The notes under the pieces are model-generated. The model was not told the origin of the DNA. It saw only the letters and a program-made list of their open reading frames with translations, and did no database searches. From contig NZ_JAOXSR010000005.1 in assembly GCF_026163685.1 (NCBI RefSeq), positions 1 through 64,000 on the forward strand: a stretch of 64,000 nucleotides of DNA, written 5' to 3'. The position numbers and the translations under genes were made by a program. Shown in pieces: positions 36,955 to 45,125 of the stretch. The stretch's first letter is position 1; every line of letters begins with the position of its first letter. The stretch is from Oerskovia flava (GTDB lineage: Bacteria > Actinomycetota > Actinomycetes > Actinomycetales > Cellulomonadaceae).

Positions 36955-37222
36955 GCCTTGCGTGGACCACGGCGAGTGGACAGCGGATGCCCGTATCCTG
37001 ACATGGACAAACGTCCAGTTTGCCCAATCGTAACTGTCCGATTTACGGCTATATCTACTGAATCTATCGGGCATTTGGGTCTTCACATCTCCTGCACACA
37101 CTTTTCACCCGTCATCGGGCTCCCCCCCGGTCGTGCGACTCACGGGACCTTCCTACCGTGCAGTACGTGACGTCCGGCTCTGGTCGGCGTCACACCCGTG
37201 TTCCCCGTGAAAGGACAAGGCT
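36955..37222 (+). promoter_or_regulatory. AT-rich promoter region of the surface protein gene
   Basis: Between about 37000 and 37110 the sequence is far less GC-rich than the rest of the window, with TTTACGGCTATATCTACTG and CACACTTTTC. It includes the small inverted repeats GGAC-AAAC-GTCC and CAAAC-N5-GTTTG. No gene is seen. It is a likely promoter and a candidate for binding by a nucleoid protein such as Lsr2; the latter is inference. Confidence 0.55.
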
Positions 37223-40012
37223 GTGACCCGAGCTCTGCACAGAAGACCTTCCGACCGACCACCGTCCCGGCTCAAGCGCAACGTCGCGCTCGTGACCGTC
37301 ACCGGCGTCATCGGCGCCGCCGCGTTCGCGGCAGGTGCGGCGAACGCGGCCCCCACCGACGTCTCCGAGGCGGAGGGGACGTTCCTCGGCGGCGCGGTAG
37401 CCGGCGTCGACCTCGACAACCTCGCCGCGATCACCAACGCGTACGCGGAGAACCCGAGCGGGACCCACCCTGAGGACTCGCAACCGCTCGGTGCCGAGGT
37501 GCTGAACTCGCTCGGCGTCGAGATCTCCGGCGGGATCCAGCTCTTCGGGGAGAACGGCATCATCGAGCTGGGCGCCGTCAACCAGTTCGCCGTGGCGAAC
37601 GACGACGGGTCGGCGGAAGCGGCATCCGGTGCAGTGACGAACGACGGCGGGATCGCGATCGGAGGCGACGGCGCACCGCTGTCCGACGCGTCCGTCAACC
37701 TGACGCCGCTCGTCGACCCTCTCTCGCTCGGCACGGTCTCCGAGCTCGGGCTCACGCTCGGCGCGCTCTCCGCGACGGCCGAGCACACCCCGCCGGCCGC
37801 AGCCACCGGCGACTACCAGATCGCCGGTGCTGACCTCCAGCTGACGAGCCCGCTCGTCAGCGAGGTGTACACCGAGCTGTCGACGCAGATCGGCGGTGTG
37901 CAGACGTCGCTCGACGGACTGAGCGCAGCGACGACGAGCGCGCTGAACGACCTCCTGAACGTCAATCTCCTCCTGGTGCGGACCCAGGGCGACGGCGTCC
38001 AGTTCACCGCACCTGACGTCACCGCGCTGCTTCCCGAAGGGTTCGTGGGCGACGGTGCGGTGCAGGTCAACCTCGAGACCGGACAGGTCATCGTCGACAT
38101 CGAGCAGCTGCTCGCTGACGACCCGACCCTGCCGGATCTCAACGACCTCCCGGAGAACTACGAGATCCTCTCCGGCCCCGTGCTCGCGGCGATCTCCGAC
38201 GCGATCACCTCGACGATCACCTCGATCGTCACGGACGTCACGACCGATGTCCGGGCCGCGGTCGAGACGGCGAGCCTGTCCGTCGACCTGAACCTCCAGG
38301 TCTTCTCCGTCGTCACGTGGCTCAACGTCGTCTCGCTGAGCCTCGATGCGCCGCTGTCGGCGATCAACGACGGCACCGCAAGCTTCTCCGTGGACGTCCT
38401 GGGTTCGACCGCTCTGGTCAACACCCTGCTGGCCACGCTGGGCTTCGGGACCGTGGACGACCTGGCGAGCGGGCTGCTCAACGCCGTGCTCGGCACCGTC
38501 GGGACGGTCTTCGACACCGTCGACGCGCTGGAGAGCACTCTCGATACCATCACGTCGGGCCTCGCCATCGACGTCGTCGGGCCCGTGCTGGACGTCCTGA
38601 CGAACGTCGTCTCGCTCACCGGCAACGTGGTCGAGCGGCCTGGTGACCTCCCGCCGCACGACCCGTCGGGCACGGAGTCCTTCACCCAACGCGCCGTGAC
38701 CCTCGCGCTGCTTCCCACGCTCGCTCCGCCGGCCGCCGAGGTGCACCTGGCCTCCGCGACCGTCCGCGGCTCAGAGGTCGCCGAGATCGACCCGGCCATC
38801 GCTGTCGACCCGGGGACGGTCGCTCCTGGTGACTCGACCACGGTCGACGGCACGGGATGGCCGCCGAACTCGACCGTCACGGTCGAGCTGCTCGACCCTG
38901 AGGGTGTGGTCGTCGCGACCGTCGAGGACGTTCCCACGGACGAGGAGGGGAACTTCACCACCCCGATCACCGTCCCGGGTGGCTCTGTCGACGGCGCGTA
39001 CACCGTCGTCGCGAGCGATGACGACGGCAACACCGCCGAGGCCCCGCTGGCAGTCGAGGACGACGGCACGGAGGTCGACGGCACCGAGGTCGACGGCACC
39101 GAGGTCGACGGCACCGAGGTCGACGGCACCGAGGTCGACGGCACCGAGGTCGACGGCACCGAGGTCGACGGCACCGAGGTCGACGGCACCGAGGTCGACG
39201 GCACCGAGGTCGACGGCACCGAGGTCGACGGCACCGAGGTCGACGGCACCGAGGTCGACGGCCCCGGGGAGCCCGCGGAGCCTACCGTCACGGTCGACCC
39301 CGACACGGCACAGCCTGGAGACACGGTCACGGTGACCGGCGAGGGCTGGCCCGCGAACTCGACCGTCACGGTCGTGATCGAGGACGAGGACGGCAACGAG
39401 GTCCTGGTCGTCGAGAACGTCCCGACGGACTCCGAGGGCAACTTCAGCATCGACGTCGAGGTCCCCGACGACGCGACGGCCGGTGTGTACACCGTCTACG
39501 CGTTCGACGAGGAGAACGAGGCGTTCGACCTGCTGACGGTCACCGTCCCGAGCGTGGGCGACCGTGAGCTCACGTCGTCCGTGACCGAGCCGCGCCTCCA
39601 GCGCGGCGAGGTGCAGACCTTCATCGCGTCGGGCTTCGAGCCGGGTGAGATGGTCAGCGGACTCGTGGAGTCGAGTCACACCATCGCGCTGCCTGCCCAG
39701 GCGGCGAACGACGACGGCAGCGTGTCGTGGACGTTCGTGGTACCGGCGGGCTTCGAGCTGGGGACGCACACGGCGACCGCGACGAGCGACGAGGTCGGCG
39801 ACTCGACCGCGTCGTCGTTCGAGGTCTACATGACGAGCACCGCCACCCCGGGTGGCGGCACGTCGACCGGTGGCACGTCGACCGGCGGCGGTTCGCTCGC
39901 TCGCACCGGTTCCGACTCGGCACCGATGATCCTCCTGGCCGCTCTCGGTCTCATCGCGGCGGGTACGGCTGTCCGCTACGGTGTGGGCCGGGCCCGCGCT
40001 ACGCAGGGCTGA
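37223..40012 (+). CDS. Sortase-anchored 'choice-of-anchor G' surface protein with GTEVD repeats
   Basis: 929-residue exported protein. In order: signal peptide (residues 1-43, cut after AANA); choice-of-anchor G domain to about 520, rich in Asp/Leu/Thr and with almost no Cys; an Ig-like module (VDPGTVAPGDSTTVDGTGWPPNSTV); thirteen GTEVD repeats (about residues 615-679); a second, closely similar Ig-like module (VDPDTAQPGDTVTVTGEGW); a third beta-rich module; and a Gly/Thr/Ser linker. It ends in the sorting signal LARTG (892-896) with a membrane helix and Arg tail. It should be displayed on the cell wall by a sortase. GTG at 37223 follows AAAGGACAAGGCT. Ligand or function unknown. Confidence 0.85.
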   Translation: MTRALHRRPSDRPPSRLKRNVALVTVTGVIGAAAFAAGAANAAPTDVSEAEGTFLGGAVAGVDLDNLAAITNAYAENPSGTHPEDSQPLGAEVLNSLGVEISGGIQLFGENGIIELGAVNQFAVANDDGSAEAASGAVTNDGGIAIGGDGAPLSDASVNLTPLVDPLSLGTVSELGLTLGALSATAEHTPPAAATGDYQIAGADLQLTSPLVSEVYTELSTQIGGVQTSLDGLSAATTSALNDLLNVNLLLVRTQGDGVQFTAPDVTALLPEGFVGDGAVQVNLETGQVIVDIEQLLADDPTLPDLNDLPENYEILSGPVLAAISDAITSTITSIVTDVTTDVRAAVETASLSVDLNLQVFSVVTWLNVVSLSLDAPLSAINDGTASFSVDVLGSTALVNTLLATLGFGTVDDLASGLLNAVLGTVGTVFDTVDALESTLDTITSGLAIDVVGPVLDVLTNVVSLTGNVVERPGDLPPHDPSGTESFTQRAVTLALLPTLAPPAAEVHLASATVRGSEVAEIDPAIAVDPGTVAPGDSTTVDGTGWPPNSTVTVELLDPEGVVVATVEDVPTDEEGNFTTPITVPGGSVDGAYTVVASDDDGNTAEAPLAVEDDGTEVDGTEVDGTEVDGTEVDGTEVDGTEVDGTEVDGTEVDGTEVDGTEVDGTEVDGTEVDGTEVDGPGEPAEPTVTVDPDTAQPGDTVTVTGEGWPANSTVTVVIEDEDGNEVLVVENVPTDSEGNFSIDVEVPDDATAGVYTVYAFDEENEAFDLLTVTVPSVGDRELTSSVTEPRLQRGEVQTFIASGFEPGEMVSGLVESSHTIALPAQAANDDGSVSWTFVVPAGFELGTHTATATSDEVGDSTASSFEVYMTSTATPGGGTSTGGTSTGGGSLARTGSDSAPMILLAALGLIAAGTAVRYGVGRARATQG
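39065..39259 (+). repeat. 13 tandem 15-bp repeats encoding GTEVD
   Basis: Unit GGCACCGAGGTCGAC in frame; units 2 to 13 are identical and unit 1 differs by a single base (ACG for ACC). The near-perfect identity points to recent expansion by slippage or recombination and a copy number likely to vary between strains. It adds one Glu and one Asp per unit. Confidence 0.95.
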
Positions 40013-40049
40013 TCGGGGGCCTTCGGGCTCCCCGTGACGTCTGATCATC

Positions 40050-40090
40050 ACGGTCCGGTGCGGTCCCTGTCGGGGGCCGCACCGGACCGT
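40050..40090 (+). terminator. Hairpin terminator of the surface protein gene
   Basis: ACGGTCCGGTGCGG pairs perfectly with CCGCACCGGACCGT across a 13-nt loop, 38 nt after the stop. It argues against a start of the next gene upstream of it. Confidence 0.8.
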
Positions 40091-40108
40091 CCATCCTCAG
40101 GAGCTGAG

Positions 40109-40873
40109 TTGGCGAACACCACGGGGTCACCGCAGGAGGTGGCCGCCACGCAGGTCCGCACGTGGCAGAAGGTGGTCGCGGGCGTGCTGTCGCTCGTCGT
40201 CGGTGCCCACCTCGCGGCGACGTTCCTGTGGATCGCGCCGAGCAACCCCGTGCGGCAGTCGGTCGCCGAACCGCTCACGACGTACATGCATCCCTTCTTC
40301 CAGCAGAACTGGTCCTTGTTCGCCCCGGCGCCGATCGCCGTCGGCCACTCGCTCGAGGTCCGGTCGTTCGACGCGGAGCTCGAGCCCACGGCCTGGACGG
40401 ACGTCACCGCGCTCGAGATGACGAACCTGACGCACGAGGTGCTGCCATCGCGTGCCAGCAGGCCCACCCGCTTCCTCGCGGCGAGCGCCCGTGCGCAGTT
40501 CAACAGGCTGAGCGACGACGAGCTCGCCGCGCTCGGTGGGCACTACCACAGCGACGCGTGGCCGCGCCTGCGTGAGGCGATGCTCGCGGCCGAGGGGTCG
40601 TCGAGCACCCAACGGATCGACACGGTCCTCAGCTACGACCGGACGATGGCGGCGTACGCGACGGAGTTCGCGCGCGCGACGGCCGGCACGACCGGTGCGG
40701 AGCCGGTGTACGTGCAGTTCCGGGTGGTGCGTCAGCCGTCCCGCACGTTCGAGCGGCGCGACGGCGACCTGCCGGACCCGACGGTCTACACGTTCGGGCG
40801 GCGGCCGATGTACGAGTACGCCGACCAGGACTCCGAGAAGTTCCGCGAAGCGATCGAACGGTTCCAGTCATGA
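40109..40873 (+). CDS. DUF5819 family protein, copy 1
   Basis: 254-residue membrane-anchored protein. One N-terminal helix (VVAGVLSLVVGAHLAATFLWIA, about residues 22-43) then a soluble domain that begins with the signature FFQQNWSLFAPAPIAV, shared with copy 2. It probably faces outside. I chose the TTG at 40109 because AGGAG lies 6 nt before it; the in-frame GTG at 40034 would put the start inside the upstream terminator. Its TGA overlaps the ATG of the HTTM gene (ATGA), so the two proteins are made together. No catalytic motif recognised. Confidence 0.8.
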   Translation: MANTTGSPQEVAATQVRTWQKVVAGVLSLVVGAHLAATFLWIAPSNPVRQSVAEPLTTYMHPFFQQNWSLFAPAPIAVGHSLEVRSFDAELEPTAWTDVTALEMTNLTHEVLPSRASRPTRFLAASARAQFNRLSDDELAALGGHYHSDAWPRLREAMLAAEGSSSTQRIDTVLSYDRTMAAYATEFARATAGTTGAEPVYVQFRVVRQPSRTFERRDGDLPDPTVYTFGRRPMYEYADQDSEKFREAIERFQS

Positions 40874-41952
40874 CATCCTCCACCGTGGCCACGGTCCGCG
40901 ACTACGTGTCCGAGCGGGTGGACGCCGGGCTGACGTGGGTGACGGCCGCCCGGCGCGCGACGTACGGGACGTCTCTGGTGCGGCTCGCGTTCGGCGTCGG
41001 GGCCGTCGTCTACCTGCTGGTGAACTTCCAGAACCGGCACTACCTGTGGGGCGACGCGGCCCGGTGGGTGAGCCCGCGCGACGCCAACGGCGGCTTCGGC
41101 TGGCCGTTCACCTTCTTCGCCGGTGGGTCGGGCGCGACCGAGCTCACCGTGAAGTACCTGCTGCTGTTCGTCGTCGCGTGCCTGTTCACCGTCGGGTGGC
41201 ACACCCGGTGGATGGCTCCCGCGATGCTGCTGCTGTGGACGAGCCTGCTCGAGTCGAACCCGCTGACGGGTGACCAGAGCGACAACATCTTCCGCATCCT
41301 GCTGTTCTACTTCTGCTTCGCGGACATCGCGGGGCGCTGGTCCCTCGATGCCCGACGTCGGGCGCGGCGGCTCGCGACGTACGGCGCGCCGCGGCCGCTG
41401 GGCCGGCTCGGCTCCCCCACGCTCAACTCGCGGGTGAGCGAGGCGGGCACGCTGGTGCACAACTTCGCCGTCATCACCGCGGGTGCGCAGATCTGCATGA
41501 TCTACGTCGCGTCGGGGCTGTACAAGGCGCAGGGTGCCCGCTGGCAGGACGGCACCGCGATCTTCTACCCGATGCAGCTCAGCCACTACCGCCCCTGGCC
41601 TGCGTTGAACGACCTGCTGGTGTCGAACTCTTTCATGGTCGCGGCCGTGACCTACTTCGCAGTGTTCATCCAGCTGTTCTTCCCGCTCCTGCTGCTGCGC
41701 CGCACGACACGGATCATCGCGATCGTCGGTGTCCTCGCGATGCACGCGGGGATCGGCTTGTTCATGGGGCTTCCCTTCTTCTCCCTGTTCATCATGGCGG
41801 GAGACTGCATCTTCGTGCGTGACTCGACCTTCCGGGGGATGGAGGAGCGGGTGCGCCAGAGGTTCGGCCGCGACCGGCGTCCGGCAGGCATGGCGGACGG
41901 CCCTACGGCACGTCGGACAGCGGCGCCCGAGACCGCCGGCTCGCGCGGTTGA
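40870..41952 (+). CDS. HTTM-domain membrane protein, copy 1
   Basis: 360-residue polytopic protein of the HTTM (horizontally transferred transmembrane) family, the membrane domain also found in vitamin K-dependent gamma-glutamyl carboxylase. Typical features: RLAFGVGAVVYLLVNFQNRHYLWG at the start, AGGSGATELTVKYLLLFVVAC, LVHNFAVITAGAQICMIYVASGLYKAQGARWQDGTAIFYPMQL and FPLLLLRRTTRIIAIVGVLAMHAGIGLFMGLPFFS, giving about seven to eight helices and a basic C-terminal tail. Start overlaps the DUF5819 stop. Whether it has carboxylase-type activity cannot be told from sequence. Confidence 0.85.
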   Translation: MTSSTVATVRDYVSERVDAGLTWVTAARRATYGTSLVRLAFGVGAVVYLLVNFQNRHYLWGDAARWVSPRDANGGFGWPFTFFAGGSGATELTVKYLLLFVVACLFTVGWHTRWMAPAMLLLWTSLLESNPLTGDQSDNIFRILLFYFCFADIAGRWSLDARRRARRLATYGAPRPLGRLGSPTLNSRVSEAGTLVHNFAVITAGAQICMIYVASGLYKAQGARWQDGTAIFYPMQLSHYRPWPALNDLLVSNSFMVAAVTYFAVFIQLFFPLLLLRRTTRIIAIVGVLAMHAGIGLFMGLPFFSLFIMAGDCIFVRDSTFRGMEERVRQRFGRDRRPAGMADGPTARRTAAPETAGSRG

Positions 41953-42035
41953 CCTGATTCGGCAGCGCCCCTTCCATTTCCCTCGCTTCGCGGCTAGCCT
42001 CGGTTGACCCGACGGCTCGACGGAGAGGCGACCGC

Positions 42036-42785
42036 GTGGAGAAGTCCCCTGCCCGACCCGTGCGCGCACGGGTCGCGATGGTCGTCGCGCTGGCCGTCGC
42101 GGGCTTCCACATGATCGGGACGTTCTTCTACACGGCACCCTCGACCCCCGCGACCGCGGAGGTCGGCGGCCCGTTCACCGCGCACATGCGCCCCTACTTC
42201 GGGCAGAGCTGGCGCATCTTCGCGCCCGACCCGCAGACGATCGACCTGCGGATCTGGGTCCGGGCGGCCTACGACTCGCCCACCGGCGAGCAGACCATGA
42301 CCGACTGGGTGAACCTCAGCGAGGTCTTCAACGCCCAGGTGCACCACGCGGTGCTGCCGGCCCGCACCTGGCGGATCCCGGTGAGCCTGCACCGGTACCA
42401 CTCCGGTGCGCTCGAGGACCTGTCCGACACCCAGCAGGCGGTCGCGTTCGCCGATCACACCGGCGCCGAGGGTCGCGAGGCGCTGCGCGACGCGCTGCTC
42501 GGGGCAGGCGCCAGCGTCTCGACCGTCGAGTCCTACCAGCGGGCGGAGGACGCGCTCTACGAGCTGGGCTCGAACGCCGCGTGGGTCCTCTGGCCGGACG
42601 TCGCGCCCGGCGCGGTCCAGATGAGCACGTCGACCCAGGGCGTGGTCCCGTTCAGCGAGCGCCACACCACCGGTGTGCAGCGCCCGGCAGAGTCGTTCGT
42701 CCGCCTCGGTTGGCGCGCCCCGCTCGAGAGCACAGCCGCCGAGCGCGCCGGCTTCGCGGAGGCCTTCGGCAGGTACGTGCCGTGA
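42036..42785 (+). CDS. DUF5819 family protein, copy 2
   Basis: 249-residue paralogue of the protein at 40109. N-terminal helix VAMVVALAVAGFHMIGTFFYTA (residues 13-34) then the shared signature YFGQSWRIFAPDPQTIDLRIWVRA. Outside the signature the two copies are well diverged, so the duplication is old. GTG at 42036 follows GGAGAGGCGACC. The TGA overlaps the GTG of the second HTTM gene (GTGA). Role unknown; constant pairing with HTTM suggests that they act as a complex. Confidence 0.8.
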   Translation: MEKSPARPVRARVAMVVALAVAGFHMIGTFFYTAPSTPATAEVGGPFTAHMRPYFGQSWRIFAPDPQTIDLRIWVRAAYDSPTGEQTMTDWVNLSEVFNAQVHHAVLPARTWRIPVSLHRYHSGALEDLSDTQQAVAFADHTGAEGREALRDALLGAGASVSTVESYQRAEDALYELGSNAAWVLWPDVAPGAVQMSTSTQGVVPFSERHTTGVQRPAESFVRLGWRAPLESTAAERAGFAEAFGRYVP

Positions 42786-43831
42786 GCACCCGGCAGCAGG
42801 TGACGCACTCGCTGAGGGAGACGGTGCGAGCGGGCGAGTCATGGATGCTCGACTCGCGCAAGGCCTCCTACGGGGTGGCCGTCCTGCGGATCGGGTTCGG
42901 TGCGATCCTCGCGGTGCAGCTCGCGGTCACGTGGCCGGACCGGCACCTCGCCTGGGGTGCCGGGCGCAGCTTCGCGCAGGGCCGGGTCGACACCGACGAC
43001 TTCCCCGCGGCCCTCGACGCCCTCTTCTCCGGCTCCTCCCCCGGGGTCCTGTTCGACCTGCAGTACCTCCTCCTGCTCGCGCTGGCCGTGGCGCTGATGC
43101 TGGGCTGGCGCGCACGCCTCGTCGTCCCGCTCGTCCTCGTCGGCTACGTGGCACTGGTGCGAACGAACCCGTTCATCGGGGACGGCGGTATGCAGCTCAT
43201 GCGCATCGTCCTCGTCTACCTGCTCATCGCGGACACGTCGGGCCGCTGGTCGATCGACGCACGCCGGCGTGAACGTCGGCACCCCGGCGAGTCGCGGGCA
43301 CGCCTGGGCTGGCCGGGCACGCTCCTGCACAACACCGCCGTGCTCCTCATCGCGTTCCAGATCTTCGTCGTCTACGTGGCGTCGGCGATGTACAAGATCC
43401 AGGGCGGGCTGTGGCAGCACGGCTCGGCGATCTACTACGTCTTCCAGCTCGACGAGTTCTCGACCTGGCCCGAGGTCACCGCCTGGCTGTCCGGGAGCGG
43501 CACGCTCATCACGGTCCTCACGTACAGCGCCGTGTTCGTCCAGCTCTTCTTCCCGTTCCTGCTGCTCAGACGCGGGACCCGCGTCGTCGCGCTGGTCGCG
43601 ATCACGGGCATGCACCTGGGGATCGGCCTGCTCATGGGCCTCATGTACTTCTCGTTGACGATGATCGCCATCGACGCCATCTTCGTCCGCGACGTCACCT
43701 ACGTCACCGTCTCGACCCGGGTGGCGAGATGGTGGCGGGAGCGACGTGCCCGACGTCGAGCGGGCATCTCACCTCCGGGCGCCGCCTCCGCGGCGGAGGA
43801 GCACCGCACGACGGTGCCCGCCGACGCGTGA
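42782..43831 (+). CDS. HTTM-domain membrane protein, copy 2
   Basis: 349-residue paralogue of copy 1: VLRIGFGAILAVQLAVTWPDRHLAWG, LLHNTAVLLIAFQIFVVYVASAMYKIQGGLWQHGSAIYYVFQL and FPFLLLRRGTRVVALVAITGMHLGIGLLMGLMYFS align segment by segment with it. Predicted multi-span membrane protein with a basic C-terminal tail. Coupled to DUF5819 copy 2 by a 4-nt overlap. Its stop codon forms the loop of the terminator at 43814-43846. Confidence 0.85.
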   Translation: MSTRQQVTHSLRETVRAGESWMLDSRKASYGVAVLRIGFGAILAVQLAVTWPDRHLAWGAGRSFAQGRVDTDDFPAALDALFSGSSPGVLFDLQYLLLLALAVALMLGWRARLVVPLVLVGYVALVRTNPFIGDGGMQLMRIVLVYLLIADTSGRWSIDARRRERRHPGESRARLGWPGTLLHNTAVLLIAFQIFVVYVASAMYKIQGGLWQHGSAIYYVFQLDEFSTWPEVTAWLSGSGTLITVLTYSAVFVQLFFPFLLLRRGTRVVALVAITGMHLGIGLLMGLMYFSLTMIAIDAIFVRDVTYVTVSTRVARWWRERRARRRAGISPPGAASAAEEHRTTVPADA

Positions 43832-43846
43832 CGCGTCGGCGGGCAC
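43814..43846 (+). terminator. Terminator hairpin with the HTTM-2 stop codon as its loop
   Basis: GTGCCCGCCGACGCG pairs perfectly with CGCGTCGGCGGGCAC; the 3-nt loop is the TGA stop (43829-43831). The left arm therefore encodes the last residues of the protein. Confidence 0.85.
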
Positions 43847-43898
43847 CGGGTGTATCAGGTCTGCTGTGGCCAGCCGTCGGTCGACCGTCGACAGACCG

Positions 43899-44399
43899 TC
43901 AACCGACCCGGTGCAGCCAGCGGACCGGTGCGCCGGCGCCGGCGTACCGGAACGGCTCGAGCTCGTCGTCCCACGCCTTGCCGAGCGCCAGGTGCAGGGC
44001 CTCGCGCATCGCTCGCGGGTCGTGCGCGTGCTCGAGCGCGACGCGAATCCGGTCCTCGGGGACGACGATGTTGCCGTGCACGTCCGTCGCCGCGTGGAAG
44101 ATGCCGAGGTCGGGTGTGTGGGACCACCTCGCGCCGTCGGCGCCGTGACTCGCCTCCTCGGTCACCTCATACCGCAGGTGCGACCAGCCGCGCAGCCCGG
44201 ACGCGATGCGTGCTCCCGTGCCCTGGGCACCCTGCCAGGAGTACTCGGCCCGGTAGAGGCCACGCGCTGCCGGCTGCTCGGTCCAGTCCAGCGAAACGCG
44301 CACGCCGAGGACGTTCCCGGCGGCCCACTCGAGATGCGGGCACAGGGCACGGGGCGCTGAGTGCACGTAAAGAACACCGCGGGTGATGGCACCAGCCAT
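43899..44399 (-). CDS. DUF3145 family protein
   Basis: 166-residue soluble protein of the actinobacterial DUF3145 family: ITRGVLYVHSAPRALCPHLEWAAGNVLG at the start, LRYEVTEEASHGADGARWSHTPDLGIFHAATDVHGNIVVPEDRIR in the middle and a conserved LGKAWDDELEPFRYAG near the end. In Streptomyces it is encoded beside fabF, hinting at a link to lipid synthesis, but its function is not established. ATG at 44399. Here it is on the opposite strand to fabF, separated from it by the surface-protein/HTTM block. Confidence 0.9.
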   Translation of the reverse strand: MAGAITRGVLYVHSAPRALCPHLEWAAGNVLGVRVSLDWTEQPAARGLYRAEYSWQGAQGTGARIASGLRGWSHLRYEVTEEASHGADGARWSHTPDLGIFHAATDVHGNIVVPEDRIRVALEHAHDPRAMREALHLALGKAWDDELEPFRYAGAGAPVRWLHRVG

Positions 44400-44556
44400 G
44401 TCTGCCTCCCTAGGTCGAGGTTTCGTCTTCCCCAACGTCCTCACCCAGGCGTGCTCAACGGCTGACCACCGCACGTGCGGCGTCCTTCGTGCATATCCTG
44501 CCCGACCTCGCGCCGGAACGCGAGGTGGAAGTTCTCCGGGCGTGGCGGCCCGCTCC

Positions 44557-45042
44557 TCAGAGCTGGGCGCGCAGCTCGCGCATCGCCTTCTTCCGGACGG
44601 CCCGGTCGAGCCGGTCGAGGTAGAGCAGACCGTCGAGGTGGTCGCACTCGTGCTGCAGGCACCGGGCCATCAGCTCCGTGCCCTCGACGACGACCGGCTT
44701 GCCCTCGAGGTCGATCCCCTCGACGCGGGCGTACCAGGCGCGCCGGGTCGGGTACCAGAGGCCGGGCACCGACAGGCAGCCCTCGTCACCGTCCTGCGTG
44801 TCCTCCGACAGCTCGACGATGCGCGGGTTGATGACGTACCCGATCTCGTCGTCGATGTTCCAGGAGAACGCCCTCAGGTTCACACCGATCTGGTTGGCGG
44901 CCAGGCCCGCCCGACCCTCGGCGTCGACCGTCTCCACGAGGTCCGCGACGAGCGAGCGGACCCGGTCGTCGATCGTCGTGATCTCGTCGCACGCGGTGCG
45001 CAGCACGGGGTCGGGGACGGTGCGGATCTCTCTCATCGCCAT
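44557..45042 (-). CDS. def: Peptide deformylase
   Basis: Removes the formyl group from the initiator Met before methionine aminopeptidase acts. 161 residues with the three family motifs: [10 protein letters not shown] (Q51), EGCLSVPG (metal ligand C89) and QHECDHLDG (ligands H131 and H135, catalytic E132). ATG at 45042 (MAMREIR) follows GGAAGAATGCGGGC; the ATG two codons on is possible. Not next to fmt as in many bacteria; map is 35 kb away in this window. Confidence 0.95.
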   Translation of the reverse strand: MAMREIRTVPDPVLRTACDEITTIDDRVRSLVADLVETVDAEGRAGLAANQIGVNLRAFSWNIDDEIGYVINPRIVELSEDTQDGDEGCLSVPGLWYPTRRAWYARVEGIDLEGKPVVVEGTELMARCLQHECDHLDGLLYLDRLDRAVRKKAMRELRAQL

Positions 45043-45069
45043 GCCCGCATTCTTCCATGCGGAGGGGAC

Positions 45070-45111
45070 GTGCCCGGCGTCACGACGGTCCGTCGCCCCG
45101 ACGCCGGGCAC
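45070..45111 (-). terminator. Terminator of the DUF1206 gene
   Basis: GTGCCCGGCGTC pairs with GACGCCGGGCAC (12 bp); the loop itself contains a short GACG/CGTC stem. It lies between the DUF1206 and def genes, so def likely has its own promoter. Confidence 0.7.
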
Positions 45112-45125
45112 GCTCGCTCACGACC

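Noticed and set aside
39065-39259. CRISPR-like regular repeat
   Set aside because: Contiguous 15-bp units with no spacers, in frame inside a surface protein.
38158-40051. Long minus-strand open frames over the GTEVD repeat region
   Set aside because: Produced by the 15-bp repeat read backwards (SVPST and GAVDL repeats); no start, family or regulatory signal.
40034-40108. Upstream GTG start for DUF5819 copy 1
   Set aside because: Would place the start and first codons inside the terminator of the preceding gene; the TTG at 40109 has a good AGGAG site.
44441-44662. Small frame between DUF3145 and def
   Set aside because: Overlaps the def 3' end in another frame, basic and low-complexity.
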